DNA from: Sphingomonas sp. JUb134
Lineage (GTDB): Bacteria > Pseudomonadota > Alphaproteobacteria > Sphingomonadales > Sphingomonadaceae
DNA length: 64,000 nt
Assembly: GCF_004341505.2 (NCBI RefSeq)
Contig: NZ_SLYP02000001.1
Location: 879,001 to 943,000, forward strand
Direction: 5' to 3'
Program-made: the position numbers and the translations under genes
Notes under the pieces: generated by a model
The model's database searches: none
Told to the model about the DNA's origin: nothing
Seen by the model: only the letters and a program-made list of their open reading frames with translations
In this document: one piece after another, positions 33,857-43,264 of the stretch
Numbering within the stretch: position 1 is the first letter of the stretch
Layout: each line of letters starts with the position of its first letter

Positions 33857-36124
33857 TCAGGCGACGGCGCGGCCCTCTGCCACGACCGGGGGGCGCAGTG
33901 AAAGACGGGAAATCGCACAGGAGGCGAGTTGCAGGGCGAGAATCGATTCCGCGCCCTGGTTCTGGTTCAGCCCGTGCGGCATCAGCCCGTCGAAGCAGCC
34001 GCCATCCGCGCCGGAGGCGAGCGGCAGATCGAGGTCGTTGACCCCGAGGTACCAGCGATAGGCCTTCATCGCCTCGGCCGCCCAGCGCTCGTCGCCGGTG
34101 ACTTCGTGCGCTGCGATGCAGGCGTCGATGGTGGCCTGCGCCTCCAGCGGCTGCTGATCGAAGGGCAGCGGGTCCGCATAGGGGCGGTGGAAGCTCTCGG
34201 TACCGACTGCGCGGAAGCGCCCCTCGGGCGAGGTCTGGCGCGCGACGATCCAGTCGAGCGTCTCCAGCCCCACCTGGAGGAGGTCCGGACGCTCCAGCGT
34301 CTGGCCGGCGCGGATCATCGCTTCGGGCAGGCGGGCGTTGTCATAGGCCAGCACGATCTCGAACCACTGCCACTCGGGGCGGCGCGCCTCGTGCAGCAGC
34401 TCCACCAGTTCGCCGCCGAAGCGGGTGAGGATGTCGCGCGCGAGCGGGTGGCCCGGATAGACGTCGAGCATCGCGGCGGCGCCGAGCATGGCAAAGGCGC
34501 GCGCCCGCGGGCTGCCGAGTTCCAGTGCGATGCCGGCGGTGGCGTCGAACAGCGCGATCGCCCAGTCGCGATGCTTGCGCGCCCGCGCCTCGCGCGCGGT
34601 GACGCCCAGCGCCCAGATCGCGCGGCCGTTCGAATCCTCCGAGCCCTCGTCCTCGCACCAGCTGCGGTCGAAGTTCATGAAGTTGCGGAAGCGCCGCGTG
34701 TCCGGATTCCAGGCGTGCTGGAGGAAGGCTGCGTAGACGCTGGTCCACTTGTCGCGCGTCGTCTCGTCGAGCTCGTCGATGCGGTGCATCAGGATCAGCG
34801 CGCGGGCATTGTCGTCGATGCAATAGCCGTGGCGCCGATCGGGAATCGAGAAGATCGAATGCTGGAGCATGCCGGTGGCATCGCTCATCCGCTCGACCGC
34901 GGCGATGGTGGGCTTGAGCGGGGCGAGCTCGTTGGTGCGCGGGATGCGGTGGGGGAGGGCCGCGACCGCATCGGCGACCTCCGCCATCGCGCGCTCCGCC
35001 AGGCGCGGCCACAGCATGGAGCGGCCATGCGCATAGGCGCGCCCGGCGAGCGAATGGCGAGCGGTGGCGTCGCCGAGCAGGCGGTTGATCTCGCGCGCAA
35101 AGGCGCCGCTGTCCCCGAACGGCACCAGCACGCCGTGGTCGTCGGCGAGAATCTCGCTGGCGTGCACATAGGGCGTGGAGATCACGACCTTGCCCATGCC
35201 CACGGCATAGGAAAGCGTGCCCGAGGTGATCTGCGCGGGATTGCTGTAGGGGGTGACGTAGAGGTCGGCCGCCTGGAGATAGTCGAGCAGTTCCTCATGC
35301 TCGACGAATGCGTCGACGAAGACGACGTTGTCGGCGACGCCGCGGTCGCCGGCGAGCGCCTTCAGCCGGTCGCGATAGGCCTCTCCCTCATGCTCGACGA
35401 GGTGCGGGTGGGTGGCGCCGAGCACCACGTAGAGCGCGCGCGGGTGCGCGCCGACCACCGCCGGCAGGGCCTCGATCATCGTCTCGATGCCCTTGTTGGG
35501 CGCGAGCAGGCCGAAGGTCAGGATCACGTCGCGATCGGCCCAGCCGAAGCGGCCCTTCATGGCGGCGGGCTCGACATAGGCACGATTGGGCACGCCGTGG
35601 GGGATCATCACGAGCTTGCGCGGATCGACGCCGTGGACGCGGGTCAGGATCTCGCGACCCTTGTCGGCCATGACGATCACGCGCGCGGCACGGCGGAGCA
35701 GGGCATCCATCACCCGACGCTCGTCCGCGCTCGGCTTCTCCAGGATGGTGTGGAGGGTGACGATGACGGGAACGGTGACCCGGTCGAGCAGCGCCAGCAG
35801 ATAGTCGCCGGCCGCACCGCCGTAGATGCCATATTCGTGCTGGACCCACAGCGCCTTGGCGCCGCTCTCCGCGATCCGGCGCGCAGCCTCGCTATAGGCG
35901 GCGCGGTCGTTCTGCGGGATGCTGTGCGTGACCGCCGGCGGATAGGCGTGCAGCCCCGGCCGGTCGTCCATCGCATAGACGTCGACCTTGAGGTCCGGGA
36001 AGCGCTGCTTGAGCGCGTTGTAGGTGTCGGTGGTGAAGGTCGCCAGCCCGCACTTGCGCGGCAGGAAGTTGCCGATCAGGGCGATGTGATCCATGCCACC
36101 CGGTGCGGCGATACTCGGCGCCAT
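33857..36124 (-). CDS. GT4 glycosyltransferase fused to a helical-barrel domain
   Basis: A 755-residue fusion. Residues about 10-375 are a GT-B fold glycosyltransferase of family 4: NFLPRKCGLATFTTDTYNAL, ILTFGLLAPNKGIETMIEAL, and SYAVGMGKVVIS followed by ASEILADDHGVLVPFGD (the donor-binding region). Residues about 420-740 look like an alpha/alpha six-hairpin domain (DRRHGYCIDDNARALI, WQWFEIVLAYDNARLPEAMI) as in glycan-processing enzymes. It pairs with the GH130 gene downstream. A synthesis-and-trimming role on one oligosaccharide, perhaps mannose-based, is inference. The ATG at 36124 is the first in frame. Confidence 0.88.
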   Translation of the reverse strand: MAPSIAAPGGMDHIALIGNFLPRKCGLATFTTDTYNALKQRFPDLKVDVYAMDDRPGLHAYPPAVTHSIPQNDRAAYSEAARRIAESGAKALWVQHEYGIYGGAAGDYLLALLDRVTVPVIVTLHTILEKPSADERRVMDALLRRAARVIVMADKGREILTRVHGVDPRKLVMIPHGVPNRAYVEPAAMKGRFGWADRDVILTFGLLAPNKGIETMIEALPAVVGAHPRALYVVLGATHPHLVEHEGEAYRDRLKALAGDRGVADNVVFVDAFVEHEELLDYLQAADLYVTPYSNPAQITSGTLSYAVGMGKVVISTPYVHASEILADDHGVLVPFGDSGAFAREINRLLGDATARHSLAGRAYAHGRSMLWPRLAERAMAEVADAVAALPHRIPRTNELAPLKPTIAAVERMSDATGMLQHSIFSIPDRRHGYCIDDNARALILMHRIDELDETTRDKWTSVYAAFLQHAWNPDTRRFRNFMNFDRSWCEDEGSEDSNGRAIWALGVTAREARARKHRDWAIALFDATAGIALELGSPRARAFAMLGAAAMLDVYPGHPLARDILTRFGGELVELLHEARRPEWQWFEIVLAYDNARLPEAMIRAGQTLERPDLLQVGLETLDWIVARQTSPEGRFRAVGTESFHRPYADPLPFDQQPLEAQATIDACIAAHEVTGDERWAAEAMKAYRWYLGVNDLDLPLASGADGGCFDGLMPHGLNQNQGAESILALQLASCAISRLSLRPPVVAEGRAVA

Positions 36125-36131
36125 CCACGTT

Positions 36132-36189
36132 CCTCACGCTGGAATGGCCGGCGAAACACTCGCCGGCTACAACAGGCAAATGCGTGAGG
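36132..36189. other. nested inverted repeats between queF and the glycosyltransferase gene
   Basis: Outer arms CCTCACGC (36132-36139) and GCGTGAGG (36182-36189) enclose inner arms GCCGGCGA (36147-36154) and TCGCCGGC (36160-36167). On the minus strand this lies just after queF and immediately before the glycosyltransferase start, so it could be a queF terminator, a structured leader or both. No U-tract follows. Confidence 0.45.
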
Positions 36190-36284
36190 GGGAAGTTAGT
36201 TTCACGAATGGTGCGGCGCAATATCGGAAAACTGACGCAGCAGGCCAGATCGCGCTTCTTTCCTGCTGCGCCGCGTCAGGAACG

Positions 36285-36731
36285 TCAGCCCCGCCCGCGA
36301 TAGCCGGGGACGTCCTGCGACGGGATCCAGACGCCTGCCGGCGGCTCGCCCGACTGCCAGAACACGTCGATCGGAATGCCGCCGCGCGGGTACCAATAGC
36401 CGCCGATGCGCAGCCACAAGGGCTTCATCTCGGCGAACAGCCGCTCGCCGATGCCGACCGTGCAATCCTCGTGAAAGGCCGCGTGGTTGCGGAACGAGCC
36501 GAGGAACAGCTTCAGCGACTTGGATTCGACGATGGTGGCGTCGGGCACATAGTCGAGGACCAGATGCGCGAAATCGGGCTGGCCCGTGACCGGGCACAGC
36601 GAGGTGAATTCGGGCACGGTGAAGCGCACGCAATAGCGCGAGCCCTCCCGCGGATTGGGGACATAATCGAGTTCGGCCTGTTCCGGCGATGCGGGAAGCC
36701 CGCTGCTCTGGCCCAGATGCTTTGGTGTCAT
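36285..36731 (-). CDS. queF: NADPH-dependent 7-cyano-7-deazaguanine reductase (preQ0 reductase, short type)
   Basis: A 148-residue enzyme that reduces preQ0 to preQ1 in queuosine synthesis. The nucleophilic cysteine and aspartate are in [12 protein letters not shown], and the substrate motif [15 protein letters not shown] with FHED follows. Its length matches the single-domain (YkvM-like) form. No preQ1 riboswitch is evident in the 116 bases upstream of the start. Confidence 0.96.
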   Translation of the reverse strand: MTPKHLGQSSGLPASPEQAELDYVPNPREGSRYCVRFTVPEFTSLCPVTGQPDFAHLVLDYVPDATIVESKSLKLFLGSFRNHAAFHEDCTVGIGERLFAEMKPLWLRIGGYWYPRGGIPIDVFWQSGEPPAGVWIPSQDVPGYRGRG

Positions 36732-36847
36732 GCGCGCGCATGTAGGATGCCGACCCCGGAAAGGGAACGGGCGATCCGCGGTTCCGATGCCTCGACGGGG
36801 CCCGCGACGATGCGTAGAGCACGAGGGGACGCAGCGAAGGAGACGGC

Positions 36848-37672
36848 ATGGACGCGCTGGTGACGACAGACGAACTGGCGACGCAGCTGGGGAGCCCCGG
36901 GCTTCACCTGCTGGATGCGACCTGGTTCGGGACGCTCGGCGCCGAGGGGCGCGACGCGGCGGCGGAGTTCGCCGCCGGGCATATTCCGGGTGCGGCCTTT
37001 CTCGACCTCGGCCATCTCTCCCAGGCGGCGGCCGAAGGTGCGACCGCCGGCGTCGCCCGGTTGCTGGGTGCGCTGGGGATCGACGACGGCGCGACGATCG
37101 TCCTTTATGACGACTCCCCCTATCATAGCGCGGCGCGCGCCTGGTGGCTGCTCAAGCGCTATGGCGTGGCGGCGAGCCTGCTCGACGGCGGGATTCAGAA
37201 GTGGCGTGCGGAAGGCCGCCCGCTCCAGACCGGCCATGGCGCGGCCCATACGGTGACGCGCCACCTGCACTTCGATCCCAGCCGGATGCGGACCAAGGCG
37301 GACGTGCGCGCGAACCTGGACAGCGGGGCCGAGCAGCTGCTCGACGCGCGTTCGGCTGCGCGCTTCACCGGTGCCGAGCTCGACCCGCGCGGGCTGCCGA
37401 CCGGGCACATCCCGGGTTCCTTCAACCTGCCCTATGGCAAGCTGTTCGCCCCCGACGGCACGTGGAAGCGGGGCGAGGCGCTGCGCGCGGCATTCGAGGA
37501 TTCGGGCGTCGATCTCAACCGGCCGATCGTCACCACCTGCGGCTCGGGCGTGACGGCGGCGGTGCTGGCGTTCGGGCTCCACCTGCTCGGCCGCGACGCC
37601 GCGCTCTACGACGGCAGCTGGACCGACTGGGCATCGGACCCGACCACGCCCAAGGCGACGGTGACGCTGTGA
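36848..37672 (+). CDS. sseA: 3-mercaptopyruvate/thiosulfate sulfurtransferase
   Basis: A 274-residue enzyme with two rhodanese domains. The active-site loop [12 protein letters not shown] (about 230-241) is of the mercaptopyruvate type (CG[S/T]GVT). It transfers sulfur from mercaptopyruvate or thiosulfate to thiols or cyanide. The stop overlaps the GTG start of metC, so the two sulfur-amino-acid genes are translation-coupled. The ATG at 36848 follows a GGAGAC site. Confidence 0.93.
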   Translation: MDALVTTDELATQLGSPGLHLLDATWFGTLGAEGRDAAAEFAAGHIPGAAFLDLGHLSQAAAEGATAGVARLLGALGIDDGATIVLYDDSPYHSAARAWWLLKRYGVAASLLDGGIQKWRAEGRPLQTGHGAAHTVTRHLHFDPSRMRTKADVRANLDSGAEQLLDARSAARFTGAELDPRGLPTGHIPGSFNLPYGKLFAPDGTWKRGEALRAAFEDSGVDLNRPIVTTCGSGVTAAVLAFGLHLLGRDAALYDGSWTDWASDPTTPKATVTL

Positions 37673-38877
37673 GCGGAGCGGGCGAGGGCCGAGGCGGGGA
37701 CAAGGGCGCCGGTACGCGCGTCGTCGGCGCGGGGCGCCGGCCGGAATGGACCCAGCGCATCGTCAACCCGCCGGTGTGGCGGGCGTCGACCATCCTCTAC
37801 GATACGGTCGAGGAACTGCGCGCGACTGCCGGCCGGGATACCCACCACAAGCTGTTCTACGGCAGGCGCGGCACGCCGACCCAATGGTCGCTCGCCGATG
37901 CGCTGACCCAGCTGGAGCCGGGTGCCGAGGCGACGTTGCTCTATCCCTCGGGCGTGGCGGCGATCTCGACCGCGCTGCTGGCGGTGCTGTCGCCGGGCGA
38001 CGAGCTGCTGCTGGTCGACAGCGCCTATGACCCGACCCGCCACCTGGCCGACGGGCTGCTCAAGCGCTTCGGCATCACCACGCGCTATTACGACCCCATG
38101 GTGGGCGCGGGCATCGCCGAGCTGATCGGGCCGACGACGCGCGCGATCTTCATGGAAAGCCCCGGGAGCCTGACCTTCGAGGTGCAGGACGTGCCGGCGA
38201 TCGTCGCCGCCGCCAAGGCGCGCGGCGTCACGACGCTGCTCGACAACACCTGGGCGACGCCGCTGTTGTTCCCGGCGATCGAACTGGGCGTCGACTATAC
38301 GATCATGGCCTGCACCAAATATGTCGTCGGCCATTCGGACGCGATGCTGGGATCGGTGACGGCGGCGCCCGGCAAGTTCGCGGCGCTGCGTCACGCCAGC
38401 TACCAGCTGGGCCAGCATGTCTCGCCCGACGATGCCTATCTGGGCTCGCGGGGGCTTCGCACCATGGCGGTGCGGCTCGACCGGCATGGCGAGAGTGCGC
38501 TGGCCATCGCGCGCTGGCTGGGCGCGCAGCCGGGGGTCGCCCGCGTGCTGCACCCGGCCCTGCCGGGAACGCCGGGGCACGATATTTTCGCGCGCGACTT
38601 CCGCGGGTCTTCCGGCCTGTTCTCGTTCGTGCTCGACGGCGGGGACGAGGCGGCGCGGGCGGCGCTGATCGACGGGCTGGAGCTGTTCGCGATCGGCTAT
38701 AGCTGGGGCGGGTTCGAGAGCCTGGCGGTGCCGATCGATCCCGAGCGCTATCGCAGCGCCACCCCCTGGCAGGCGGAGGGGCCGATGGTGCGGCTGCAGA
38801 TCGGGCTGGAGGACGTGGACGACCTGATCGCCGACCTCGACGCCGGGCTCGCCCGCTTCCGGGCGGCGCGGGGGTGA
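37669..38877 (+). CDS. metC: cystathionine beta-lyase (PLP-dependent)
   Basis: A 402-residue enzyme of the Cys/Met metabolism PLP family. Landmarks are YGRRGTPTQWSLADAL (about 63-78), LLYPSGVAAIST, the PLP-anchoring DNTWATPLLF and the Schiff-base lysine in ACTKYVVGHSDAMLG (about 226). SLTFEVQDVP and GYSWGGFESL are typical of MetC. It cleaves cystathionine to homocysteine, pyruvate and ammonia. The N-terminus carries a 20-residue Gly-rich extension from the GTG at 37669. It is co-transcribed with sseA and mscS. Confidence 0.92.
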   Translation: MSGAGEGRGGDKGAGTRVVGAGRRPEWTQRIVNPPVWRASTILYDTVEELRATAGRDTHHKLFYGRRGTPTQWSLADALTQLEPGAEATLLYPSGVAAISTALLAVLSPGDELLLVDSAYDPTRHLADGLLKRFGITTRYYDPMVGAGIAELIGPTTRAIFMESPGSLTFEVQDVPAIVAAAKARGVTTLLDNTWATPLLFPAIELGVDYTIMACTKYVVGHSDAMLGSVTAAPGKFAALRHASYQLGQHVSPDDAYLGSRGLRTMAVRLDRHGESALAIARWLGAQPGVARVLHPALPGTPGHDIFARDFRGSSGLFSFVLDGGDEAARAALIDGLELFAIGYSWGGFESLAVPIDPERYRSATPWQAEGPMVRLQIGLEDVDDLIADLDAGLARFRAARG

Positions 38878-38881
38878 CGGC

Positions 38882-40216
38882 GTGGTGAGCCGGCTCGCCG
38901 AATTCGGCATCACCATCCCCGGCACGCCGGCGCTGATCGAGGCGCTTTTCGCGGCGGCGCTGGTGTTGCTGGCGCTGACGCTCGGATGGGTCGCGGGCCG
39001 GCGGCTCGGGCCGGGGATTGCCGGCTTCTGGCGCAAGCACTTCGACGGGCAGGGCGAGGGGATCGCCCCCCGCCTGTGCCAGATCGCGCGCCATGCGGTT
39101 GCCGCGGCGCTGCTGGCGATCGTGGCGGGCAGCTATGGCTGGCACCCGCTGTCGGCGTTCGGCATCGGCCTGGTGCTCGGCTGGACCACCGCGCGGCTCG
39201 CGGTCGACGTCTTGCGCGGGCTGCACCTGCCGCGCTGGGCCGCCTGGACGATCGGCGCGGTGCTCTTCGTGGGCGTGCTGAGCAATGCGCTCGGCGGATT
39301 CGACAATGTCACCGGTGCGCTGGAGCGGGTCGGCTTCGACGTCGGGCGGCGGCGTCTGTCGCTGCTGTCGCTGGTGTCGGTCGCGGTGGTGGCGGTCGGC
39401 CTCTATGCGCTGGTGCGGCTCGCCAACCGGCTGGTCAGCCATTCGATCGGACGCGCCAAGAGCCTGGACGCGACGCAGAAGCTGCTGGCGCAGAAGCTGG
39501 CGGCGATCGGCGCGGTAGTGGTCGCCTTCTTCTTCGGCATCGACCTGCTGGGGATCGACCTCACCACCTTTGCGGTGTTTTCGGGCGGGCTCGGCCTAGC
39601 GATCGGCTTTGGTCTCCAGAAGACCGTGGGCAACCTGATCGCGGGCATCATCCTGCTGATGGACCGGTCGATCAAGCCGGGCGACGTGATCGTGGTGGGG
39701 GAGAGCTTCGGCTGGGTGAACAAGATCGGCGTGCGCGCCGTCTCCGTCATCACCCGCGACGGCAAGGAGCACCTGATCCCCAACGAGAACCTGATGACGC
39801 AGGAGGTGGAGAACTGGTCCTTCACCGACCGTAACGTGCGCGTGCGCATCCAGGTGAAGGTGGGCTATGAAAGCGACCTGAAGCTCGCCCAGGCGCTGAT
39901 GCTGCGCGCGGCGAGCGAAAGTCCGCGGGTGTTGAAGAGCCCCAAGCCCAATGTGTGGCTCACCAGCTATGGCGACTATGCCGCCGAGCACGACATCCTG
40001 GTGTGGATTAGCGATCCCGAAAGCGGCGTCGGCAACGTGCGTTCGGACGTGCTCAACCGGCTGTGGCTGCTGTTCAAGGAGCACGGCATCGTCATCCCGG
40101 TGCCCAGGCGCGAGATGATCCTGCGCGATCCTGCGGGCGCTGCCGCCTTTGCCGTGCAGGGGGCTGCCGATCCGGATACGGCCGCCCCACAGCCTCCCTC
40201 CGGTCCCGACGCCTGA
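38882..40216 (+). CDS. MscS-family mechanosensitive ion channel
   Basis: A 444-residue membrane protein with several N-terminal helices, then the pore-lining and beta-domain signature FGLQKTVGNLIAGIILLMDR (about 242-261) and SIKPGDVIVV. Members open under membrane tension to release solutes. A hydrophilic C-terminal tail ends in a Pro/Asp-rich stretch. The GTG at 38882 lies five bases after metC. Confidence 0.92.
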   Translation: MVSRLAEFGITIPGTPALIEALFAAALVLLALTLGWVAGRRLGPGIAGFWRKHFDGQGEGIAPRLCQIARHAVAAALLAIVAGSYGWHPLSAFGIGLVLGWTTARLAVDVLRGLHLPRWAAWTIGAVLFVGVLSNALGGFDNVTGALERVGFDVGRRRLSLLSLVSVAVVAVGLYALVRLANRLVSHSIGRAKSLDATQKLLAQKLAAIGAVVVAFFFGIDLLGIDLTTFAVFSGGLGLAIGFGLQKTVGNLIAGIILLMDRSIKPGDVIVVGESFGWVNKIGVRAVSVITRDGKEHLIPNENLMTQEVENWSFTDRNVRVRIQVKVGYESDLKLAQALMLRAASESPRVLKSPKPNVWLTSYGDYAAEHDILVWISDPESGVGNVRSDVLNRLWLLFKEHGIVIPVPRREMILRDPAGAAAFAVQGAADPDTAAPQPPSGPDA

Positions 40217-40278
40217 GCGTGGCAAATACGGCCCGGCCGGTGCTTGGATGGAGCCGGGCGCGTGCCTAGATTGCGGGG

Positions 40279-41412
40279 GTGAGCACCCCCATCACCGCGC
40301 GCATCGCCGAGGGCGTGCTGTCCATCCCCGCCGCCGACTGGGACGCCTGTGCCGGCCCGGGCAATCCGTTCCTGAGCTACGGCTTCCTGGCCGCGCTGGA
40401 GCGGTCCGGCTCGGTCGGCGGGCGGAGCGGCTGGCAGCCGCTGCCGGTGGTGGTGGACGGGGCCGACGGGCGCCCGGCGGCGATCGCCCCCGCCTATGCC
40501 AAGGCGCACAGCCAGGGCGAATATGTGTTCGACCATGCCTGGGCCGACGCCTGGGAGCGCGCGGGCGGCGACTATTACCCCAAGCTGCAGGTGGCGGTGC
40601 CCTTCACGCCGGTGCCGGGACCACGGCTGCTGCTGCGCGATCCTGCCCAGGGGCCGGCGCTGATCGCCGCGCTCGAGACGCTCACCCGCCAGAACGGGCT
40701 GTCCTCTGCGCATGCGACCTTCGTCGATCCCGAGGAACTGCCGCGCTGGCAGGCGGCGGGCTGGCTGATGCGGGCGGGGACGCAGTTCCACTGGGAGAAC
40801 CAGGGCTATGCCGGCTTCGACGACTTCCTGGGGGCGCTGGCCAGCCGCAAGCGCAAGGCGATCCGCAAGGAGCGCGCGGCCGCGGTCGAGGGGCTGACGA
40901 TCCGCCACCTGGCCGGTGCCGAGATCACCGAGGCGCATTGGGACGCGTTCTGGGCATTCTACCAGGACACCGGCAGCCGGAAATGGGGACAGCCGTATCT
41001 GACGCGGTCGTTCTTCCCGCTGCTGTCGGAGGCGCTGGGCGACCGGGTCCTGCTGATCCTGGCCTATCGCGGCGACCGGCCGATCGCCGGGGCGCTCAAC
41101 CTGGTGGGGGCGGATGCGCTCTACGGGCGCTACTGGGGCGCGGTGGAGGAGGTGCCGTTCCTGCACTTCGAGCTATGCTATTACCAGGCGATCGAGGCGG
41201 CGATCGCGCGCGGGCTCCAGCGCGTCGAGGCGGGCGCGCAGGGCGAGCACAAGCTGGCGCGCGGCTATGCGCCGGTCACGACCTGGTCGGCGCATTATCT
41301 GCCGGACCCGAACTTCCGCCGCGCCGTCGCCGAGTATCTCGAGCGCGAGCGCGAGGCGGTGGTGCATGAGCAGGAGTATCTGGGCGAGCTGACGCCATTC
41401 CGGCGGGGGTAG
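40279..41412 (+). CDS. GNAT-like N-acyltransferase family protein (COG3146 type)
   Basis: A 377-residue cytoplasmic protein similar in layout to the COG3146 'peptidogalycan biosynthesis'-labelled family: FLSYGFLAALERSGSVG near the N-terminus, SQGEYVFDHAWADAWERAGG, KLQVAVPFTPVPGPRLL and, near the C-terminus, GLQRVEAGAQGEHKLARGY with WSAHYLPDP. The fold is a tandem GNAT. The substrate is unknown; the family name is not a proven function. The GTG at 40279 is 62 bases after the mscS stop. Confidence 0.88.
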   Translation: MSTPITARIAEGVLSIPAADWDACAGPGNPFLSYGFLAALERSGSVGGRSGWQPLPVVVDGADGRPAAIAPAYAKAHSQGEYVFDHAWADAWERAGGDYYPKLQVAVPFTPVPGPRLLLRDPAQGPALIAALETLTRQNGLSSAHATFVDPEELPRWQAAGWLMRAGTQFHWENQGYAGFDDFLGALASRKRKAIRKERAAAVEGLTIRHLAGAEITEAHWDAFWAFYQDTGSRKWGQPYLTRSFFPLLSEALGDRVLLILAYRGDRPIAGALNLVGADALYGRYWGAVEEVPFLHFELCYYQAIEAAIARGLQRVEAGAQGEHKLARGYAPVTTWSAHYLPDPNFRRAVAEYLEREREAVVHEQEYLGELTPFRRG

Positions 41413-41460
41413 GGCGGCTGAGGCGCCGGTCGGCCTCGCGCGCCCTTATTGCCGCTATCT

Positions 41461-41490
41461 CAACCGGGCCACGGCCCTCGCCGGGGTACA
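41461..41490. repeat. family B palindromic repeat
   Basis: CAACCGGGCCACGGCCCTCG followed by CCGGGGTACA: a variant of the unit also found at 32465, 48393, 48472 and 62858. It lies in the 92-base gap between convergent genes and may act as a terminator. Confidence 0.7.
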
Positions 41491-41504
41491 GTCGCCTCGT
41501 GGCG

Positions 41505-43118
41505 TCAGGACTCGCGGGTGGGGCGGTCGATGCGGCGGCCGGCCGGGCCGTAGAGGTCGGTCGGCATCAGCGTCGCGGCGCGCTGGCGATGATCGATGCG
41601 GAACACCGCGCTGGTGCCGTTGCGCCAGAGCGGAATCAGGCCCTGTTCCAGCCGCCGGTCATATTTGGGCGGGCGGATCATCCAGACATAGTCGAACTTG
41701 TCGCGCGGGAAGCGGTGGAGGGCACCGGCGACCGGGCGCCACCATTCGCGCGGGCACTGGACGTCCGTCACGATCTGCGACGGATCGTGCGAGAAGCCGC
41801 GTGCCGGATAGCGGGTGGTGAGCAGCTGCGCGCCGACCATCGACCATTGATCGTTGGCATAGGCGAGGCGGCGTTCGAGGGCGATGCCGGGCAGGTGCTG
41901 CAGCCGGGTCATCGTCCACTCGTTGTGGCACGTCTCCCCGATGAAGGTGATGAGGCGGGCGCCGACCGGCACGTGCGGGAGCCCGGCGAGCTCCCGGTCA
42001 TAGTCGCGGTCGTAGAGCCAGTAGCTGGCCGTCGTCGCGCCGATGCGGCCGACGAAGATGGCGAGGCCGATCGCCGCGACGGTCGCGGCATGGCGGATCG
42101 ACATGCCGGGCTTGGGCCGGAGCGCGATCAGCGCGATGCCGAACAAATAGGGCACCAGCCGCATGTCGGCATAGGCGGAGCCGAACACGATGCGCGGCAG
42201 CAGGAGGTAGACCGCGAGCAGGAACAGCGCCGACAGGCCCAGGTTGCGCGAATACTGGATGTTGGGATCGCGCACGCCCTTGAACAGCACCAGGTAGAGC
42301 ACCGCGAGCGAGGCGATGTCGTAGAGCTGCCAGCGGTCGCGCAGCACCATGGTGACCCACTGCATCTTGAGCCGCCAGTTGAACCAGTCGGCGGTCTGGC
42401 CGCTGACATGGCCCGAGCGCCACAGCAGCATGAGGAGCGCAGGGGGCGCGAGTACCAGGCAGTGCAGCCCGGCGTGGAAGAGGGCGGCGAACCAGTTGCG
42501 GCGGCGGTCGTGCTCGCGGATCAGCTCGGCCGAGGCGGCAAGCACGCCCAGCGTCCCCCAGCCGAAGGTGTGGGTGAGCCAGATCAGCGCCGCCAGCGGC
42601 ACAAAGATCACCCCGCGCAGCTTGAGCTTACCCAGCCGTCCCAGCCGCAGCCACAGCGCAAAGGCGTTGAGGGCCAGCGCCATCGATAGTGCGAAGTTCA
42701 CGAAACCGAAGTGGAAAGGGTAGCTGTAGACCAGGGGCAGCGCGAACAGCGCCGTCGCCGGGATGCGGCCGTGCACCTCGCGCGCGATCCACAACAGGCC
42801 GACCGCGGTCAGCACGGGGATCGCCATCACGATCAGCTTGACCGCGAGTTCCAGGCCCAGGAGCGGCTGGAGCGGCACGATCAGCAGATCGACCCCCAGA
42901 TTGCCCATCAGGCTCCAGTGGAAGTTGTACCAGTCGGTGAGCCAGGGCGCAGCGCCGGTGCCGATGGTCTGCTGCACGCGGTAGCGGCCCATGTGGCCGG
43001 GCAGGTCGACGAGCGGGGGGATCTCCGGCCACATCAGCGGCACGGCGGCCAGCACCGCCATCGCGAACACGAACCATCGCGTCTGCCACCAGTGTGGCGT
43101 TGCCCCATTCCCCTGCAT
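41505..43118 (-). CDS. polytopic membrane protein of unknown function
   Basis: A 537-residue protein with about ten hydrophobic segments from WFVFAMAVLAAVPLMW (about residue 14) to residue 430 or so, followed by a soluble C-terminal domain (LITFIGETCHNEWTMTRLQH, DKFDYVWMIRPPKYD). The layout resembles GT-C-type membrane glycosyltransferases, with a periplasmic DLPGHMGRYR motif after the first helix, but no family is recognised with certainty. Start choice is uncertain: in-frame ATGs at 43214, 43139 and 43118; the last places the first helix close to the N-terminus. Confidence 0.7.
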   Translation of the reverse strand: MQGNGATPHWWQTRWFVFAMAVLAAVPLMWPEIPPLVDLPGHMGRYRVQQTIGTGAAPWLTDWYNFHWSLMGNLGVDLLIVPLQPLLGLELAVKLIVMAIPVLTAVGLLWIAREVHGRIPATALFALPLVYSYPFHFGFVNFALSMALALNAFALWLRLGRLGKLKLRGVIFVPLAALIWLTHTFGWGTLGVLAASAELIREHDRRRNWFAALFHAGLHCLVLAPPALLMLLWRSGHVSGQTADWFNWRLKMQWVTMVLRDRWQLYDIASLAVLYLVLFKGVRDPNIQYSRNLGLSALFLLAVYLLLPRIVFGSAYADMRLVPYLFGIALIALRPKPGMSIRHAATVAAIGLAIFVGRIGATTASYWLYDRDYDRELAGLPHVPVGARLITFIGETCHNEWTMTRLQHLPGIALERRLAYANDQWSMVGAQLLTTRYPARGFSHDPSQIVTDVQCPREWWRPVAGALHRFPRDKFDYVWMIRPPKYDRRLEQGLIPLWRNGTSAVFRIDHRQRAATLMPTDLYGPAGRRIDRPTRES

Positions 43119-43229
43119 GGGCCCGCTTTTACCCGGCATCTGCCCGGCGGCAAGCGAATGCGCGTCGGCGTGCCGCCCGGCGCGCGGCGAGGAGGGGGGC
43201 AGAAGCTGCGACATGGGGAGGAAAGGAGC

Positions 43230-43255
43230 GGGGCCGGCGCGGCTGCACCGGCCCC
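43230..43255 (-). terminator. argG terminator
   Basis: On the minus strand GGGGCCGG (43255-43248) and CCGGCCCC (43237-43230) form an eight-base stem, followed by GCTCCTTTCC. It lies ten bases after the argG stop. Confidence 0.7.
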
Positions 43256-43264
43256 ACGAAGCCT

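Noticed and set aside
36732..36847. preQ1 riboswitch upstream of queF
   Set aside because: No A-rich tail with a preceding short GC hairpin of the expected layout was seen in the 116 bases before the start.
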